From NCBI RefSeq assembly GCF_022024015.1, contig NZ_CP091786.1, positions 1,302,001-1,366,000 on the forward strand: DNA of 64,000 bases, given 5' to 3'. The DNA is from Prevotella sp. E9-3 (GTDB taxonomy: Bacteria; Bacteroidota; Bacteroidia; Bacteroidales; Bacteroidaceae). A program made the position numbers and the translations under genes. The notes under the pieces were generated by a model, which did no database searches, was not told the DNA's origin, and saw only the letters and a program-made list of their open reading frames with translations. Shown in pieces: positions 1 through 9,234 of the stretch (position 1 is its first letter; the number at the start of each line of letters is the position of its first letter).

Positions 1-3000
1 TCCCACCACAAAGAGTGTTTCGCTGGCTGGCCTGTACCTGAGTGACGATGGCGAGAATCTGAAGAAATGGCGCATGCCGGCCAAGGTGGGCATCATTCCA
101 ATGAAGGGACGTAAGGTGGTGTGGTTCGACAGCAATAATATCTATGCACAGAATGCACCGTTCAAACTGGATGTAGATGGAGGAACTCTCTATGTGACCA
201 ACTCAAAGGGCGAACTGCTGACCAGTATGACCTATCCGGCAGGAATAGAGCGTGTGAGCTATGCTCGCACTACCGACGGGGGAAACACTTGGGGATTTAC
301 GGGACAGCCCACCTTGGGCACACCCAATGATCAGACGACCTATGCGTCTGTGCAATTGGACGCACCGCAGATAGACCAGCCCTCGAGGCTGTTCACTGGA
401 GTATTCACGGCTACGGCCACCATTCCTGCCGGTGCGACGCTCCGCTATACACTCGACGGATCGCTGCCCACGCTCACTAATGGCTATACCTCAGCAGACG
501 GAATCTTTCAGATTTCATCTACCACCAGTCTCCGACTGCGCCTTTTTGCCGACGGGAAACTGCCTTCAACGGTGACCACCCGTTCCTATATCCTGAACGA
601 TTATGACTATCCGTTGCCAGTGGTATCGGTGATAGGCGACAGTGCCCATTTCTACAGTGACGAGATGGGAGTGATGGTTCAAGGCACCAACGGTATTCCC
701 GGACACGGCGATCCCAATCCTTGGAACACCTTTATGGACTGGCAGCGACCTGTGAATTTCTCGTATATGGAGAATGGTGAGATGGTGTTCAATCAGGACG
801 TGAACCTTGAGATGTGTGGCGGATGGAGCAGAAAATGGACTCCTAAGGCCTTTAAATTGAAAGGAAACAAGGAGTTCGGCGGGTCGAAGAATCTGCTGTA
901 TCCTTTCTTCCAGCAAAAACCCTATATCAGGAACAGGACACTGCAGATACGCAATGGTGGCAATGACAATACCTGTCGTTTCCGTGATCCTGCTCTTCAG
1001 ATGATTGCGCTATCAACGGGCATCAATCTCGACATGCAGAGCTATCGGCCTATACACGAGTTTGTAAATGGTAAGTATATGGGTGTGCTCAACATGCGTG
1101 AGGCCAACAACAAGGACTATGTGTATGCCAACTATGGATGGGATGACGACGAGATAGACCTGTTTGAAATGGATCCCGACTCAGGCTACGTGCAGAAATG
1201 CGGTACTGCCGACAGCTTTAACGAACTGGTGGAACTATCGGAAGATGCCGCCAACGATGAAACCTATGAAGAGATTCGCCGACTGCTCGATGTGGATGCC
1301 TATGCCAACTATATGGCGTTGCAGTTCTATCTGAGAAACTGGGACTGGCCGCAGAACAATGTGAAGGGATTCCGCTATAAGGATGGAGGAAAGTTCCGCT
1401 TTACGGTTTTCGACCTTGACGGTGTGTTCAGTGTCAACGATGCCATCAATCAGTTCATGTGGAAAGAGTGGTACACCTTCGACCAACTGTATCCCACCTC
1501 ATTGGGGCGTAGGTCAGACTATATCCGCTTTGTGACGCTGTTCAAGAACATGCTGAACAACACCACCTTCCGCAGACAGTTTGTGGATGCCTACTGCATG
1601 ATGGGCGGCAGCGTATATGAGGAGAACAGGGCGGGGGAGATTATCAACGAGATGGCCAGTTTCGTTGAACCCGCCATGCAGATACAGCGCTGGGAGTCGC
1701 CCTGGAAAACAGCCAACCAGCTGATGGACAATCTGAGTAGTCGCAGGTCGTCTATTCTCTCAGATGTGGTAAACTATGCCCCGATGGACCTCTCGGCCTC
1801 TGACGCTTATTATACCGTTCTCTCAAGCAATGTGAAAGATGCGCAGATACTGGTGAATGGAACCAAAGTGCCTACCGGTCAGTTCGTCGGCTATCTCTTC
1901 CATCCGGCCAAACTCACGGCCGTAGCTCCCGCAGGCTATGTGTTCCAGGGATGGGCCACTTCAACCACCAACGGACAGGTGATAAAAGAAAGAGCCAGCC
2001 AGTGGAGCTACTACGACCAGGGATCGCTCGACGACAAGAGCTGGACCTCTGTCAACTATAGTGAAAGCGGATGGGGGAAAGGCCTTGCCCCGCTGGGCTA
2101 TAACAACCCTAACGTGCTGATTAATACCTCGGTGGACTATTTCACTCAGAAATATACTTTCTATTTCCGTACCTCAATAAACCTTTCTGACAAACCGGCT
2201 GCGGGCACTGAATTCTGGCTCGACTATCTGGCCGACGACGGCTTTGTGGTCTATGTGAACGGTGTGGAAGCAGGAAGATATAACATGCCTGAGGGAAACA
2301 TCAACTACTACACTTTTGCCAATCACTATGCTCACAACAATCCCGACGAGGGCTCAATGCTGCTTTCGGCCGATTTGTTCCGCAAGGGCAAGAATGTGAT
2401 AGCCGTAGAGGTGCACAACGAGTCGCTGCGCTCTTCAGACATACTGTGGGAAGCCAGTCTGCGTATGCTTACAAATTCAGCTTCCGGACAGAACTACTAC
2501 TCTACAGAGCCAACCATCAGTCTGCCGCAAGGCGGGGCAACACTGGTGGCCACCTATCGCCCCATGACTCAGCAGGAACTGGCAGAAGAGAAGGTGACAC
2601 CCGTTCGCATCAATGAGGTAAGCGGTTCTAACAGCATCTTCATCAATGAATATGCCAAGAAGAACGACTGGGTGGAACTGTACAACACTACCGATCAAGA
2701 TATTGATGTGGAAGGGATGTACCTCACAGACAATCTTGATCAGCCCACCAAGTGTAAGATAACCAAAGGAAACACCCAGGCTAATACGGTGATTCCGGCT
2801 CATGGCTATCTGCTGGTGTGGTGTGACAAGTTGGAAACAACCGATCAGGCCTTGCATGCCACCTTCAAGATTGACGGCGATGGCGGCTATTTGGCACTGA
2901 CAGCAGCAGACCGTAGTTGGACCGACCAGCTGAAATACGGCGCTCATGACGGAAACAGTACTGTCGGAAGATATCCTGACGGAGGACAGACCGTCTATAC

Positions 3001-3340
3001 CTTTGATGTGCCCACCATCGCTTCGGCAAATGTGATGAGCACCTATGCTACAGAGTTTGACGAGAATGGCAATGTGTCAGGTGGCATAGCTTCAGAGATT
3101 GCTGCAGCCGGAACCTTCCGCGTTCGCTATGGTGCCCAGCAACTTTATGTGAAGAGTGAAGACGGAAAGCAGGTCGTTGTGGATATCTACACCACCGACG
3201 GGCGACTGGTAGAGCAACTCTCACAGACACTCCGTCACGGCAGTGCCGTTGTCAGCGTGGCCCATCTGCCCGCAGGCTTCTACGTGGCTCGTGTTTCCGA
3301 CGAGCAAGGCAACAGAGTGGGATGTAAGTTTATGAAATAA
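1..3340 (+). CDS. CotH/lamin-tail-domain surface protein, 5' end missing
   Basis: The reading frame is open to the window edge (frame from base 2), so the start codon lies upstream; about 1,112 codons are visible. From the N-terminal side I read: the end of a lamin-tail-like domain (about residues 1-110), a chitobiase/Fn3-associated beta domain (about 120-200), a CotH-kinase-like domain (about 205-570, with FDLDGVF as the likely metal-binding segment), a jelly-roll-like stretch (about 690-840), a second lamin-tail domain opening with RINEVSGSNSIF, and a C-terminal beta domain ending NRVGCKFMK. The last domain resembles type IX secretion sorting domains, which would place the protein outside the cell. 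CotH proteins are atypical protein kinases in spores; in Bacteroidota their substrate is unknown. No terminator is seen after the stop. Family assignment is firm, function is not. Confidence 0.85.
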   Translation, partial: PTTKSVSLAGLYLSDDGENLKKWRMPAKVGIIPMKGRKVVWFDSNNIYAQNAPFKLDVDGGTLYVTNSKGELLTSMTYPAGIERVSYARTTDGGNTWGFTGQPTLGTPNDQTTYASVQLDAPQIDQPSRLFTGVFTATATIPAGATLRYTLDGSLPTLTNGYTSADGIFQISSTTSLRLRLFADGKLPSTVTTRSYILNDYDYPLPVVSVIGDSAHFYSDEMGVMVQGTNGIPGHGDPNPWNTFMDWQRPVNFSYMENGEMVFNQDVNLEMCGGWSRKWTPKAFKLKGNKEFGGSKNLLYPFFQQKPYIRNRTLQIRNGGNDNTCRFRDPALQMIALSTGINLDMQSYRPIHEFVNGKYMGVLNMREANNKDYVYANYGWDDDEIDLFEMDPDSGYVQKCGTADSFNELVELSEDAANDETYEEIRRLLDVDAYANYMALQFYLRNWDWPQNNVKGFRYKDGGKFRFTVFDLDGVFSVNDAINQFMWKEWYTFDQLYPTSLGRRSDYIRFVTLFKNMLNNTTFRRQFVDAYCMMGGSVYEENRAGEIINEMASFVEPAMQIQRWESPWKTANQLMDNLSSRRSSILSDVVNYAPMDLSASDAYYTVLSSNVKDAQILVNGTKVPTGQFVGYLFHPAKLTAVAPAGYVFQGWATSTTNGQVIKERASQWSYYDQGSLDDKSWTSVNYSESGWGKGLAPLGYNNPNVLINTSVDYFTQKYTFYFRTSINLSDKPAAGTEFWLDYLADDGFVVYVNGVEAGRYNMPEGNINYYTFANHYAHNNPDEGSMLLSADLFRKGKNVIAVEVHNESLRSSDILWEASLRMLTNSASGQNYYSTEPTISLPQGGATLVATYRPMTQQELAEEKVTPVRINEVSGSNSIFINEYAKKNDWVELYNTTDQDIDVEGMYLTDNLDQPTKCKITKGNTQANTVIPAHGYLLVWCDKLETTDQALHATFKIDGDGGYLALTAADRSWTDQLKYGAHDGNSTVGRYPDGGQTVYTFDVPTIASANVMSTYATEFDENGNVSGGIASEIAAAGTFRVRYGAQQLYVKSEDGKQVVVDIYTTDGRLVEQLSQTLRHGSAVVSVAHLPAGFYVARVSDEQGNRVGCKFMK

Positions 3341-3389
3341 CCGTTTAATAAGTTGTAACAGCTATTTAGATTATATTAAGGGTAGTCGC

Positions 3390-3421
3390 TTCGTGAATAT
3401 ATATATTAATGTGTAATTTTG
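3390..3421 (+). promoter_or_regulatory. Bacteroidota-type promoter of the beta-barrel gene
   Basis: TTCG at 3390-3393 (one mismatch to TTTG), a 20-nt spacer and TAATTTTG at 3414-3421 followed by GCA. It predicts a leader of roughly 25-30 nt before the ATG at 3452. Confidence 0.6.
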
Positions 3422-3451
3422 CAGGTTCAAAATCAACACAGAATTATTTTC

Positions 3452-6346
3452 ATGAGGCGATTACTCTTTTTTCTATTATTATCATTCTCATTATTTAATG
3501 CAATAGCCCAAGAAAACCGTGGCAGCCTGAACATCAGCGGACAACTGGTTGATGCTGACGAGAAGGAGCCATTGGTGCAAGCCACGGTGCAGTTGTTCTG
3601 GGCAAAGGACAGTACCTTTGTGGGCGGAACAGTGACCGATGTGCGTGGCAACTTCTCGGTACAGGCACCATCCAATGGTATCTATAAGCTTCGTGTTTCA
3701 TCCATAGGTTTTCAAACCATTGAGCGTGAGGTGACGATTCGCCGCAACCAAGACCAACAGTTGGGCCGACTGATGATGAATCCTGAATCGGTGGTACTGA
3801 AAGAGGCCGTGGTGACTGGGCGTGCTGCACAGGTGGTGGTGCGTAAGGATACTCTTGTATATAATCCCGAGGCCTACCGGGCACCCGAAGGTTCGGCAGT
3901 AGAAGAACTGATAAAGCGTATGCCGGGGGCTGATGTGGATGAAGAGGGTAATATCACCATCAACGGAAAGGCTGTGAAAAAGATTCTCCTCGACGGAAAG
4001 GAATTTATGCTGGGCGATACGGAGACAGCCTTGAAGAACCTGCCCATCTCGATTATTCAGAATGTGAAGTTCTATGATCAGCAGAGTGACCAGGCACGTA
4101 TCACAGGCATAGAGGACGGCAATAAGGAAACGGTGCTGGACTTTACCATTAAGCGTGGAATGAACCGTGGATATATGACCAATATGGACTTGGCGAAAGG
4201 TACTTCCGACCGTTATGCTTCACGCATCATGGGGAGCAGCTTTACTGACAAGACTCGATTGGTGATAATGGGAAATGCCAACAACAAGGAGGAGAATGCA
4301 GGCTGGTGGAACCGTCGCGGACTGAATGCCAATAAGATGGTTGGTACGAACTTCAATTATGACGATGGAAAGAAACTGAAGAGTGATTTCAGTATTCGTT
4401 GGAATCATCGTGACGGTGATAACTGGAATCAGAATGCAAGCGAGAATTTCTATAGTGCCGACTATCGTACTTTCTCGAATAGTCGTTCGGTAAATTACAC
4501 AAGGAGTAATAGCTGGAATGGTAATCTGCGAGTGGAATGGAAACCCGATACACTGACCAATGTGTTGCTGCGTGCTAACGGAAGTATGAACTCAAATGAT
4601 GGAACGAATACACAATTAGCCGCCACATTTACAGACGATCCCTATCTGTATGCTGCCGATCCTTTAGCCGCATCGGCATTATTGGCACCATACATGGTGA
4701 ATAGGAATGAGCAGAACGGTATGAACTATGGCGAGAATAAAAACGGGTGGGGTATGTTGCAGCTATACCGACGTTTGAATCCCAAAGGCAGGAATATCAC
4801 CTTGCGTGTGGAAGGTAGTGTAGGTGACGGTAAACAGAAGAGTGTGTCTAACAACGATGTCTATCTGTATAAAAAGAAAACATACGACGGGCAGGACTCT
4901 GTCTATTTTACCTCACGCTACAATACTACTCCTTCCGACAACTGGGGCTATGTGGTGAGTGCATCCTATAGTGAACCGGTGTGGAAAGGTGGTCATCTGC
5001 AGGCCAGCTATGAACTGAGGTATAATCAGAATAAGAGTCATCGCCAGACATTTGATTTCAGTAAGCTGCAACAGAATGCGTTTTCAGGGATAGTTCCACG
5101 GTATCGCGACTTTGACAGCTGGATAGGTGATGATTCTCAATTCGCTGGTTTAGGACTGCCAATAGATTCTTTCCTCAACCGTTCGCTAAGTCGCTACTCA
5201 GAGTATAAGAACTATACCCACAATATCCGTCTGACGCTTCGTCATTGGCAAGAGAATCTGGACTATAATCTGGGTGTCCTGATACAGCCGCAGCAGTCTA
5301 ACTTTATTCAGGACTATCGGGGGCGCTATGTTGACACGGTGCGTACGGTGGTGAACCTGACACCTACTATTGACTTCCATTTTAAGTTCAGCGACCAGGA
5401 GAATATTTGGGTGCACTATCGTGGAGATACCCGTCAGCCTGATATGACGCAATTGCTCGATATTAGAGACGACTCCAATCCACTTTATATTACCGAAGGA
5501 AATCCTGGATTGAAACCGCAGTTCACAAACTCGCTGAATGTGTATTATAATCATTATATCGTAAAGCATAAGCGTAGTGTTGTGCTCTATGGAAACTATC
5601 GCCATATTCGCAATTCTATTTCTAACAAGGTGACTTATGATGCCGAGACCGGTGGTAGTGTTTCGCGACCAGAGAATATCAATGGCAACTGGAATGCCGA
5701 TGGTGGCTTTACGTTCAATACTGCACTGGACTCCGCAGCCCATTGGAATATAGGTGCCGACAGCAGAGTGCGTTATAATCACTATATGAGTTACGTTGCG
5801 CAGCAGGAATCTGATTCAAAGAAGAATACTACACGCAGCACCAACCTCAGTGAACGTCTGAATGGTAGCTATCGTAACGACTGGCTGGAACTGATGATTG
5901 ACGGTAATGTGAACTATCAGCATACAAGAAACGAGCTTCAGCCCACTGCAAATCTTGATACATGGCAGTTCAGCTATGGTGGTCAGGTGTTGTTGCGCCT
6001 GCCTTATGGGGTAGAGTTGAGCTCGAACCTTCACGAAAATAGTCGCCGAGGCTATAACGATCCCTCTATGAATACAAATGAGTTGATTTGGAATGGTCAG
6101 GTGTCGAAGGCGTTCCTGAAAAGCAAAACGCTAATAGTTGCTTTGAATTTCTATGATCTGCTTGGGCAGCAGAGCAACTATGAGCGTTGGGTGAGTGCCA
6201 CAGGGCGTAGCGATACTCAATACAACAGTGTAAATAGCTATGCGATGCTCCATGTGCGTTATCGCCTGAATATGTTTGGCGGAAAAGTTGACACAGAAGG
6301 ACGATACGACAAGAAATGGGGAAACCGTGATCGCCGTGGATGGTAG
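3452..6346 (+). CDS. TonB-dependent-receptor-like outer-membrane beta-barrel protein
   Basis: Encodes 964 residues. I start at ATG 3452 (MRRLLFFLLLSFSLFNAIAQ, a clean signal peptide) rather than the upstream TTG at 3419, which overlaps the promoter. After the signal comes a carboxypeptidase-regulatory-like beta-sandwich (about residues 25-110), a plug-like region with the box LDGKEFMLGD (about 180-240), and a long beta-barrel rich in aromatic and polar alternation. It fits the 'outer membrane beta-barrel family protein' group of Bacteroidota, which are TonB-receptor relatives often without a known ligand. There is no SusD partner next to it. The gene is monocistronic between its own promoter and the strong terminator at 6354-6403. 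Substrate cannot be told. Confidence 0.85.
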   Translation: MRRLLFFLLLSFSLFNAIAQENRGSLNISGQLVDADEKEPLVQATVQLFWAKDSTFVGGTVTDVRGNFSVQAPSNGIYKLRVSSIGFQTIEREVTIRRNQDQQLGRLMMNPESVVLKEAVVTGRAAQVVVRKDTLVYNPEAYRAPEGSAVEELIKRMPGADVDEEGNITINGKAVKKILLDGKEFMLGDTETALKNLPISIIQNVKFYDQQSDQARITGIEDGNKETVLDFTIKRGMNRGYMTNMDLAKGTSDRYASRIMGSSFTDKTRLVIMGNANNKEENAGWWNRRGLNANKMVGTNFNYDDGKKLKSDFSIRWNHRDGDNWNQNASENFYSADYRTFSNSRSVNYTRSNSWNGNLRVEWKPDTLTNVLLRANGSMNSNDGTNTQLAATFTDDPYLYAADPLAASALLAPYMVNRNEQNGMNYGENKNGWGMLQLYRRLNPKGRNITLRVEGSVGDGKQKSVSNNDVYLYKKKTYDGQDSVYFTSRYNTTPSDNWGYVVSASYSEPVWKGGHLQASYELRYNQNKSHRQTFDFSKLQQNAFSGIVPRYRDFDSWIGDDSQFAGLGLPIDSFLNRSLSRYSEYKNYTHNIRLTLRHWQENLDYNLGVLIQPQQSNFIQDYRGRYVDTVRTVVNLTPTIDFHFKFSDQENIWVHYRGDTRQPDMTQLLDIRDDSNPLYITEGNPGLKPQFTNSLNVYYNHYIVKHKRSVVLYGNYRHIRNSISNKVTYDAETGGSVSRPENINGNWNADGGFTFNTALDSAAHWNIGADSRVRYNHYMSYVAQQESDSKKNTTRSTNLSERLNGSYRNDWLELMIDGNVNYQHTRNELQPTANLDTWQFSYGGQVLLRLPYGVELSSNLHENSRRGYNDPSMNTNELIWNGQVSKAFLKSKTLIVALNFYDLLGQQSNYERWVSATGRSDTQYNSVNSYAMLHVRYRLNMFGGKVDTEGRYDKKWGNRDRRGW

Positions 6347-6353
6347 AAGAGTG

Positions 6354-6405
6354 AAAAAATACAGCTGCAACACAAAACGTTCTGTGTTGCAGCTGTATTT
6401 TTTTT
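6354..6405. terminator. Bidirectional intrinsic terminator
   Basis: A 21-bp perfect stem (6354-6374 with 6383-6403) around an 8-nt loop. A-tract on the left and T-tract on the right make it usable from both strands, which fits the convergent genes on either side. Confidence 0.93.
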
Positions 6406-6443
6406 ATTGATAGATTACTTCGTGTCTGTAATCGTATTATCAA

Positions 6444-8234
6444 TTACTCAGCATAAGTGATAGTCACTGTCTTCGGACGGAACTGTGAGCCACCGCTATT
6501 TGTTGACCATTCATTGACAATGGTCATCGTCTTACCGGTTACACTGGCATAGAGCTCATCATTACCAACGTTGGCACCCTGATAATTATCACATTCAATC
6601 ACCACCTTGGCAATAGTCTTGAAACCTTCAATACCCATTACGTTCTTAGCATAGAGACGCATACCCTTTGTGGCATCATAATACTTAGGAGCATTCTTAC
6701 CGTCACCCTGGGAGAAGGTAATCTTTGTGCCATCCGTAAGAGTAAGCTCTGTTACTTCCTGAGCGTTGCTCCAGCCCTGCTCGCCTAAGTTGACGGTGAT
6801 GGAATTAGAAGATGGAGTTGCATCATTATAGGTAAGGGTCATCGTAGTACCGCTAATTTCCTTGGTAACATTGGTCTGTGTGCCAGGACCAGGAGTAGGA
6901 TCGTCACCACCGCCGGCACCAGGAGTCAGCGAAACAAGGTAGGACTTGTTCTGAACGGTCTCAGGGGTATTGCCTTTGTAGTTGACAACCTTACCGCAAA
7001 CAACCACTTCATCTCCAACCTTCAACAGGTCGCCCTGAGTATATTTCTCGTTATTCAGATAAAGGGTACGGAAGCAGTAGAACTCATTGCTGGTGGTTCC
7101 GTCTTCTGAAATATAGAAGGTGGCATTGCCGTATTGGTCGGCTACATAGTTGAACTTGATCTGTGACACCTTTCCTTTGATATAGATATCCTTATCTGAC
7201 TCCTGATCGGCAGGAAGGGCAGAGGTGTAGTTAATGGCTGCCATGGGATTGAAGGGATCTGCAGCAGTACCTGTTCCCTTGGGTTCAGCGGGCTGGGGCG
7301 TATCGCCACCTGTTACGCCATTCAAAGAATAGAGGTATGCCTTGCCAGTAACAGTTTCTGGGGTGTTGCCCTTGAAATTAGTAACCTTTCCGCATACAAT
7401 TACCTCATCGCCTTCAGCCAGTAAATCGCCACTGGTATATTTCTTGTTGCCAAGATAAAGGGCACGGTAGATGGTGAATGTGGTCGTTGCTGATGTGCCA
7501 TCATCGGAAATGCTGAATGTGGCATTACCATAATTGGTGCTGTACTGCTCAGTGATCTTTGCTACCTTACCCTTGATGTAAACATTCTTGGGAGATTCAG
7601 CATCACCAACTTCCTCAGCATATTTAATAGCTGCTACAGCATTGAAAGGATTCTCCAATGTACCATCGCCTGAAGGTTCGCCTTCAGGGTCATCGGAAGG
7701 AAGAATCTCACCGCCGCGGTTCACACCATTCAGCTCATAGACAAAGCCTTCGCCCTGATTGGTCTCAATAGTACCATTATAGTTGGTAATCTTTGCACAG
7801 ATAATCACATTGTCGCCTACTGCAACAGGCGTATCGCCAGAAGCAAATTTTTTGTTGCCAAGGTAGTTCACACGGTAAACATAAAACTCATTGCCATGAC
7901 CGCCATCGGTTGAGATATAGAAAGTTCCATTGCCATAGCTGTTGTTCTCAAATCGGTCTTTCTCGGCAGGAGCCAGCTTTGATACGACACCTTTTATATA
8001 CATATAGTTCTTAGAGGTCTCGCCAATGGCAAGCTTGCTGCCGAAGTTAAGGGCAGCGATCGTATTGAACGGAACGGCAAAGGTGCCTTCACCTTCACCA
8101 CCAGGAATTTCTACTGCTCCTGGAACATTGCTTCCTGTGCCAGGTACATCGTAAGGACTGGGCACATCTTCGCAGGCAGTGAATGCAGTGACCATCAGCG
8201 CCACAAGCATCAGTTTGCTAAATAGGTTCTTCAT
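6444..8234 (-). CDS. Lipoprotein with three tandem OB-fold-like repeats
   Basis: 596 residues with a lipoprotein signal (AFTACEDVP), so a periplasmic or surface lipoprotein. Three homologous modules of about 115 residues follow (about 45-165, 195-305, 320-435). Each begins with an 'FN-aa-AL/IxY' segment, then YIKG-V-K, then YGN-TFYIS-DG, a GD-L-xVGD-VxxCGK turn and an xYxxxLxG end. This strand pattern resembles OB folds (DUF6359-like, by memory). A separate beta-rich C-terminal domain (about 455-596) follows a Gly/Pro linker. It is the last gene of a TonB receptor - DUF5689 operon, 121 bp after the previous gene, with three 25-bp repeats in the gap. Ligand unknown; nucleic-acid or glycan binding are both open. 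Confidence 0.75.
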   Translation of the reverse strand: MKNLFSKLMLVALMVTAFTACEDVPSPYDVPGTGSNVPGAVEIPGGEGEGTFAVPFNTIAALNFGSKLAIGETSKNYMYIKGVVSKLAPAEKDRFENNSYGNGTFYISTDGGHGNEFYVYRVNYLGNKKFASGDTPVAVGDNVIICAKITNYNGTIETNQGEGFVYELNGVNRGGEILPSDDPEGEPSGDGTLENPFNAVAAIKYAEEVGDAESPKNVYIKGKVAKITEQYSTNYGNATFSISDDGTSATTTFTIYRALYLGNKKYTSGDLLAEGDEVIVCGKVTNFKGNTPETVTGKAYLYSLNGVTGGDTPQPAEPKGTGTAADPFNPMAAINYTSALPADQESDKDIYIKGKVSQIKFNYVADQYGNATFYISEDGTTSNEFYCFRTLYLNNEKYTQGDLLKVGDEVVVCGKVVNYKGNTPETVQNKSYLVSLTPGAGGGDDPTPGPGTQTNVTKEISGTTMTLTYNDATPSSNSITVNLGEQGWSNAQEVTELTLTDGTKITFSQGDGKNAPKYYDATKGMRLYAKNVMGIEGFKTIAKVVIECDNYQGANVGNDELYASVTGKTMTIVNEWSTNSGGSQFRPKTVTITYAE

Positions 8235-8270
8235 ATTATTATATTTTTTGTTTTTTTTCTTATTGACTAT

Positions 8271-8345
8271 TTACTTCCTAAAAAAGTGTTCTGATAACTT
8301 CTTAGAATAAATGTTCTGATAACTTCCTATAGAAAGTGTTCTGAT
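8271..8345. repeat. Three tandem 25-bp repeats
   Basis: Units at 8271-8295, 8296-8320 and 8321-8345, each ending TGTTCTGAT. They fill most of the gap between two lipoprotein genes of the same minus-strand operon, so they would be transcribed. Confidence 0.9.
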
Positions 8346-8355
8346 AAGTAGAATA

Positions 8356-9219
8356 TTATTCAAGAATTTCAATATCGCTCTCCTTACGGATGAGAATCTG
8401 CCAGGTGTCATTGCTACCGCTCACGTAGCGGGTGGCAATTCCAGTGATGTTGCATTTCAAAGCCTTACCCGTTTCTGGGTCGAATGGAAGTTTCTTTGCT
8501 GCAAACTTGGCGTAGGTACTGGTATGGATAACCACGTCGGCAATAGAGTATTCGTTGAGGCCTCTGTTGACGCAGCCACCATACAGTTTGACAGTTTTGT
8601 CAGTGAGAGTGTCGGGGGCAAAAGTGCCTAAACCTGCTACTGGAGCAAAAGAGACATTCTTCAAGGTGACAAGCTTGCCGCAGTTCTCGTTCTTGTCCAT
8701 GTTGACATCGAAGTCAATAGGGGCAATCGCTTTAGGGTCAATATTGCCGGTGTACTTGAAATGCTGCATGAACAGGTCTTTGTTCATTCGGCCGATTGAA
8801 CTGCCATTATAAGGCTGACCAATCTCGGGCTGTTTGCGATAGCCACCGATGTAGAGGTCCTTTAAGCCAATGACGATTTCCTGCCCTTCGGCCAGATAAC
8901 CATGAATACCACTCTGGTTCACAGCTACGATGATAGCTCCTGTTTCATCCTGCAAGGCAAACTGCTTGTAGAGGTTTGAGCCAATATCGTTGCCTGTCAC
9001 ACGGCCTTTGATCTTTATGTCTTCCTCAATTTTCGTGTTCTTGTCGTTGTCTGCAAAAATATCGGGATATTTTGCCTTCAGTTGAGCAATGGTGATGATG
9101 TTCTCATCATTGATGCTGTTGTTGCCATAAGGTACCACATTGGGATCGTCCCAATCGCCCTGACAAGCAGTCATGCATATAGCAACAAAGGCCATTGATA
9201 AATATTTAAATGCTTTCAT
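8356..9219 (-). CDS. DUF5689-type lipoprotein
   Basis: 287 residues. The lipobox MTACQG gives a lipoprotein N-terminus. The region about 45-150 (ITIAQLKAKY, then IKGRVTGNDIG, FALQDETGAIIV and GYLAEGQEIVI) matches my recollection of DUF5689, an OB-fold-like domain of Bacteroidota lipoproteins commonly encoded beside TonB-dependent receptors. A second beta-rich segment (about 175-287) ends in WQILIRKESDIEILE. It lies 15 bp after the receptor gene and shares its transcript. Presumably it is a surface accessory protein of that receptor; the bound molecule is not known. Confidence 0.8.
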   Translation of the reverse strand: MKAFKYLSMAFVAICMTACQGDWDDPNVVPYGNNSINDENIITIAQLKAKYPDIFADNDKNTKIEEDIKIKGRVTGNDIGSNLYKQFALQDETGAIIVAVNQSGIHGYLAEGQEIVIGLKDLYIGGYRKQPEIGQPYNGSSIGRMNKDLFMQHFKYTGNIDPKAIAPIDFDVNMDKNENCGKLVTLKNVSFAPVAGLGTFAPDTLTDKTVKLYGGCVNRGLNEYSIADVVIHTSTYAKFAAKKLPFDPETGKALKCNITGIATRYVSGSNDTWQILIRKESDIEILE

Positions 9220-9234
9220 AACGGTGTCTGATGT

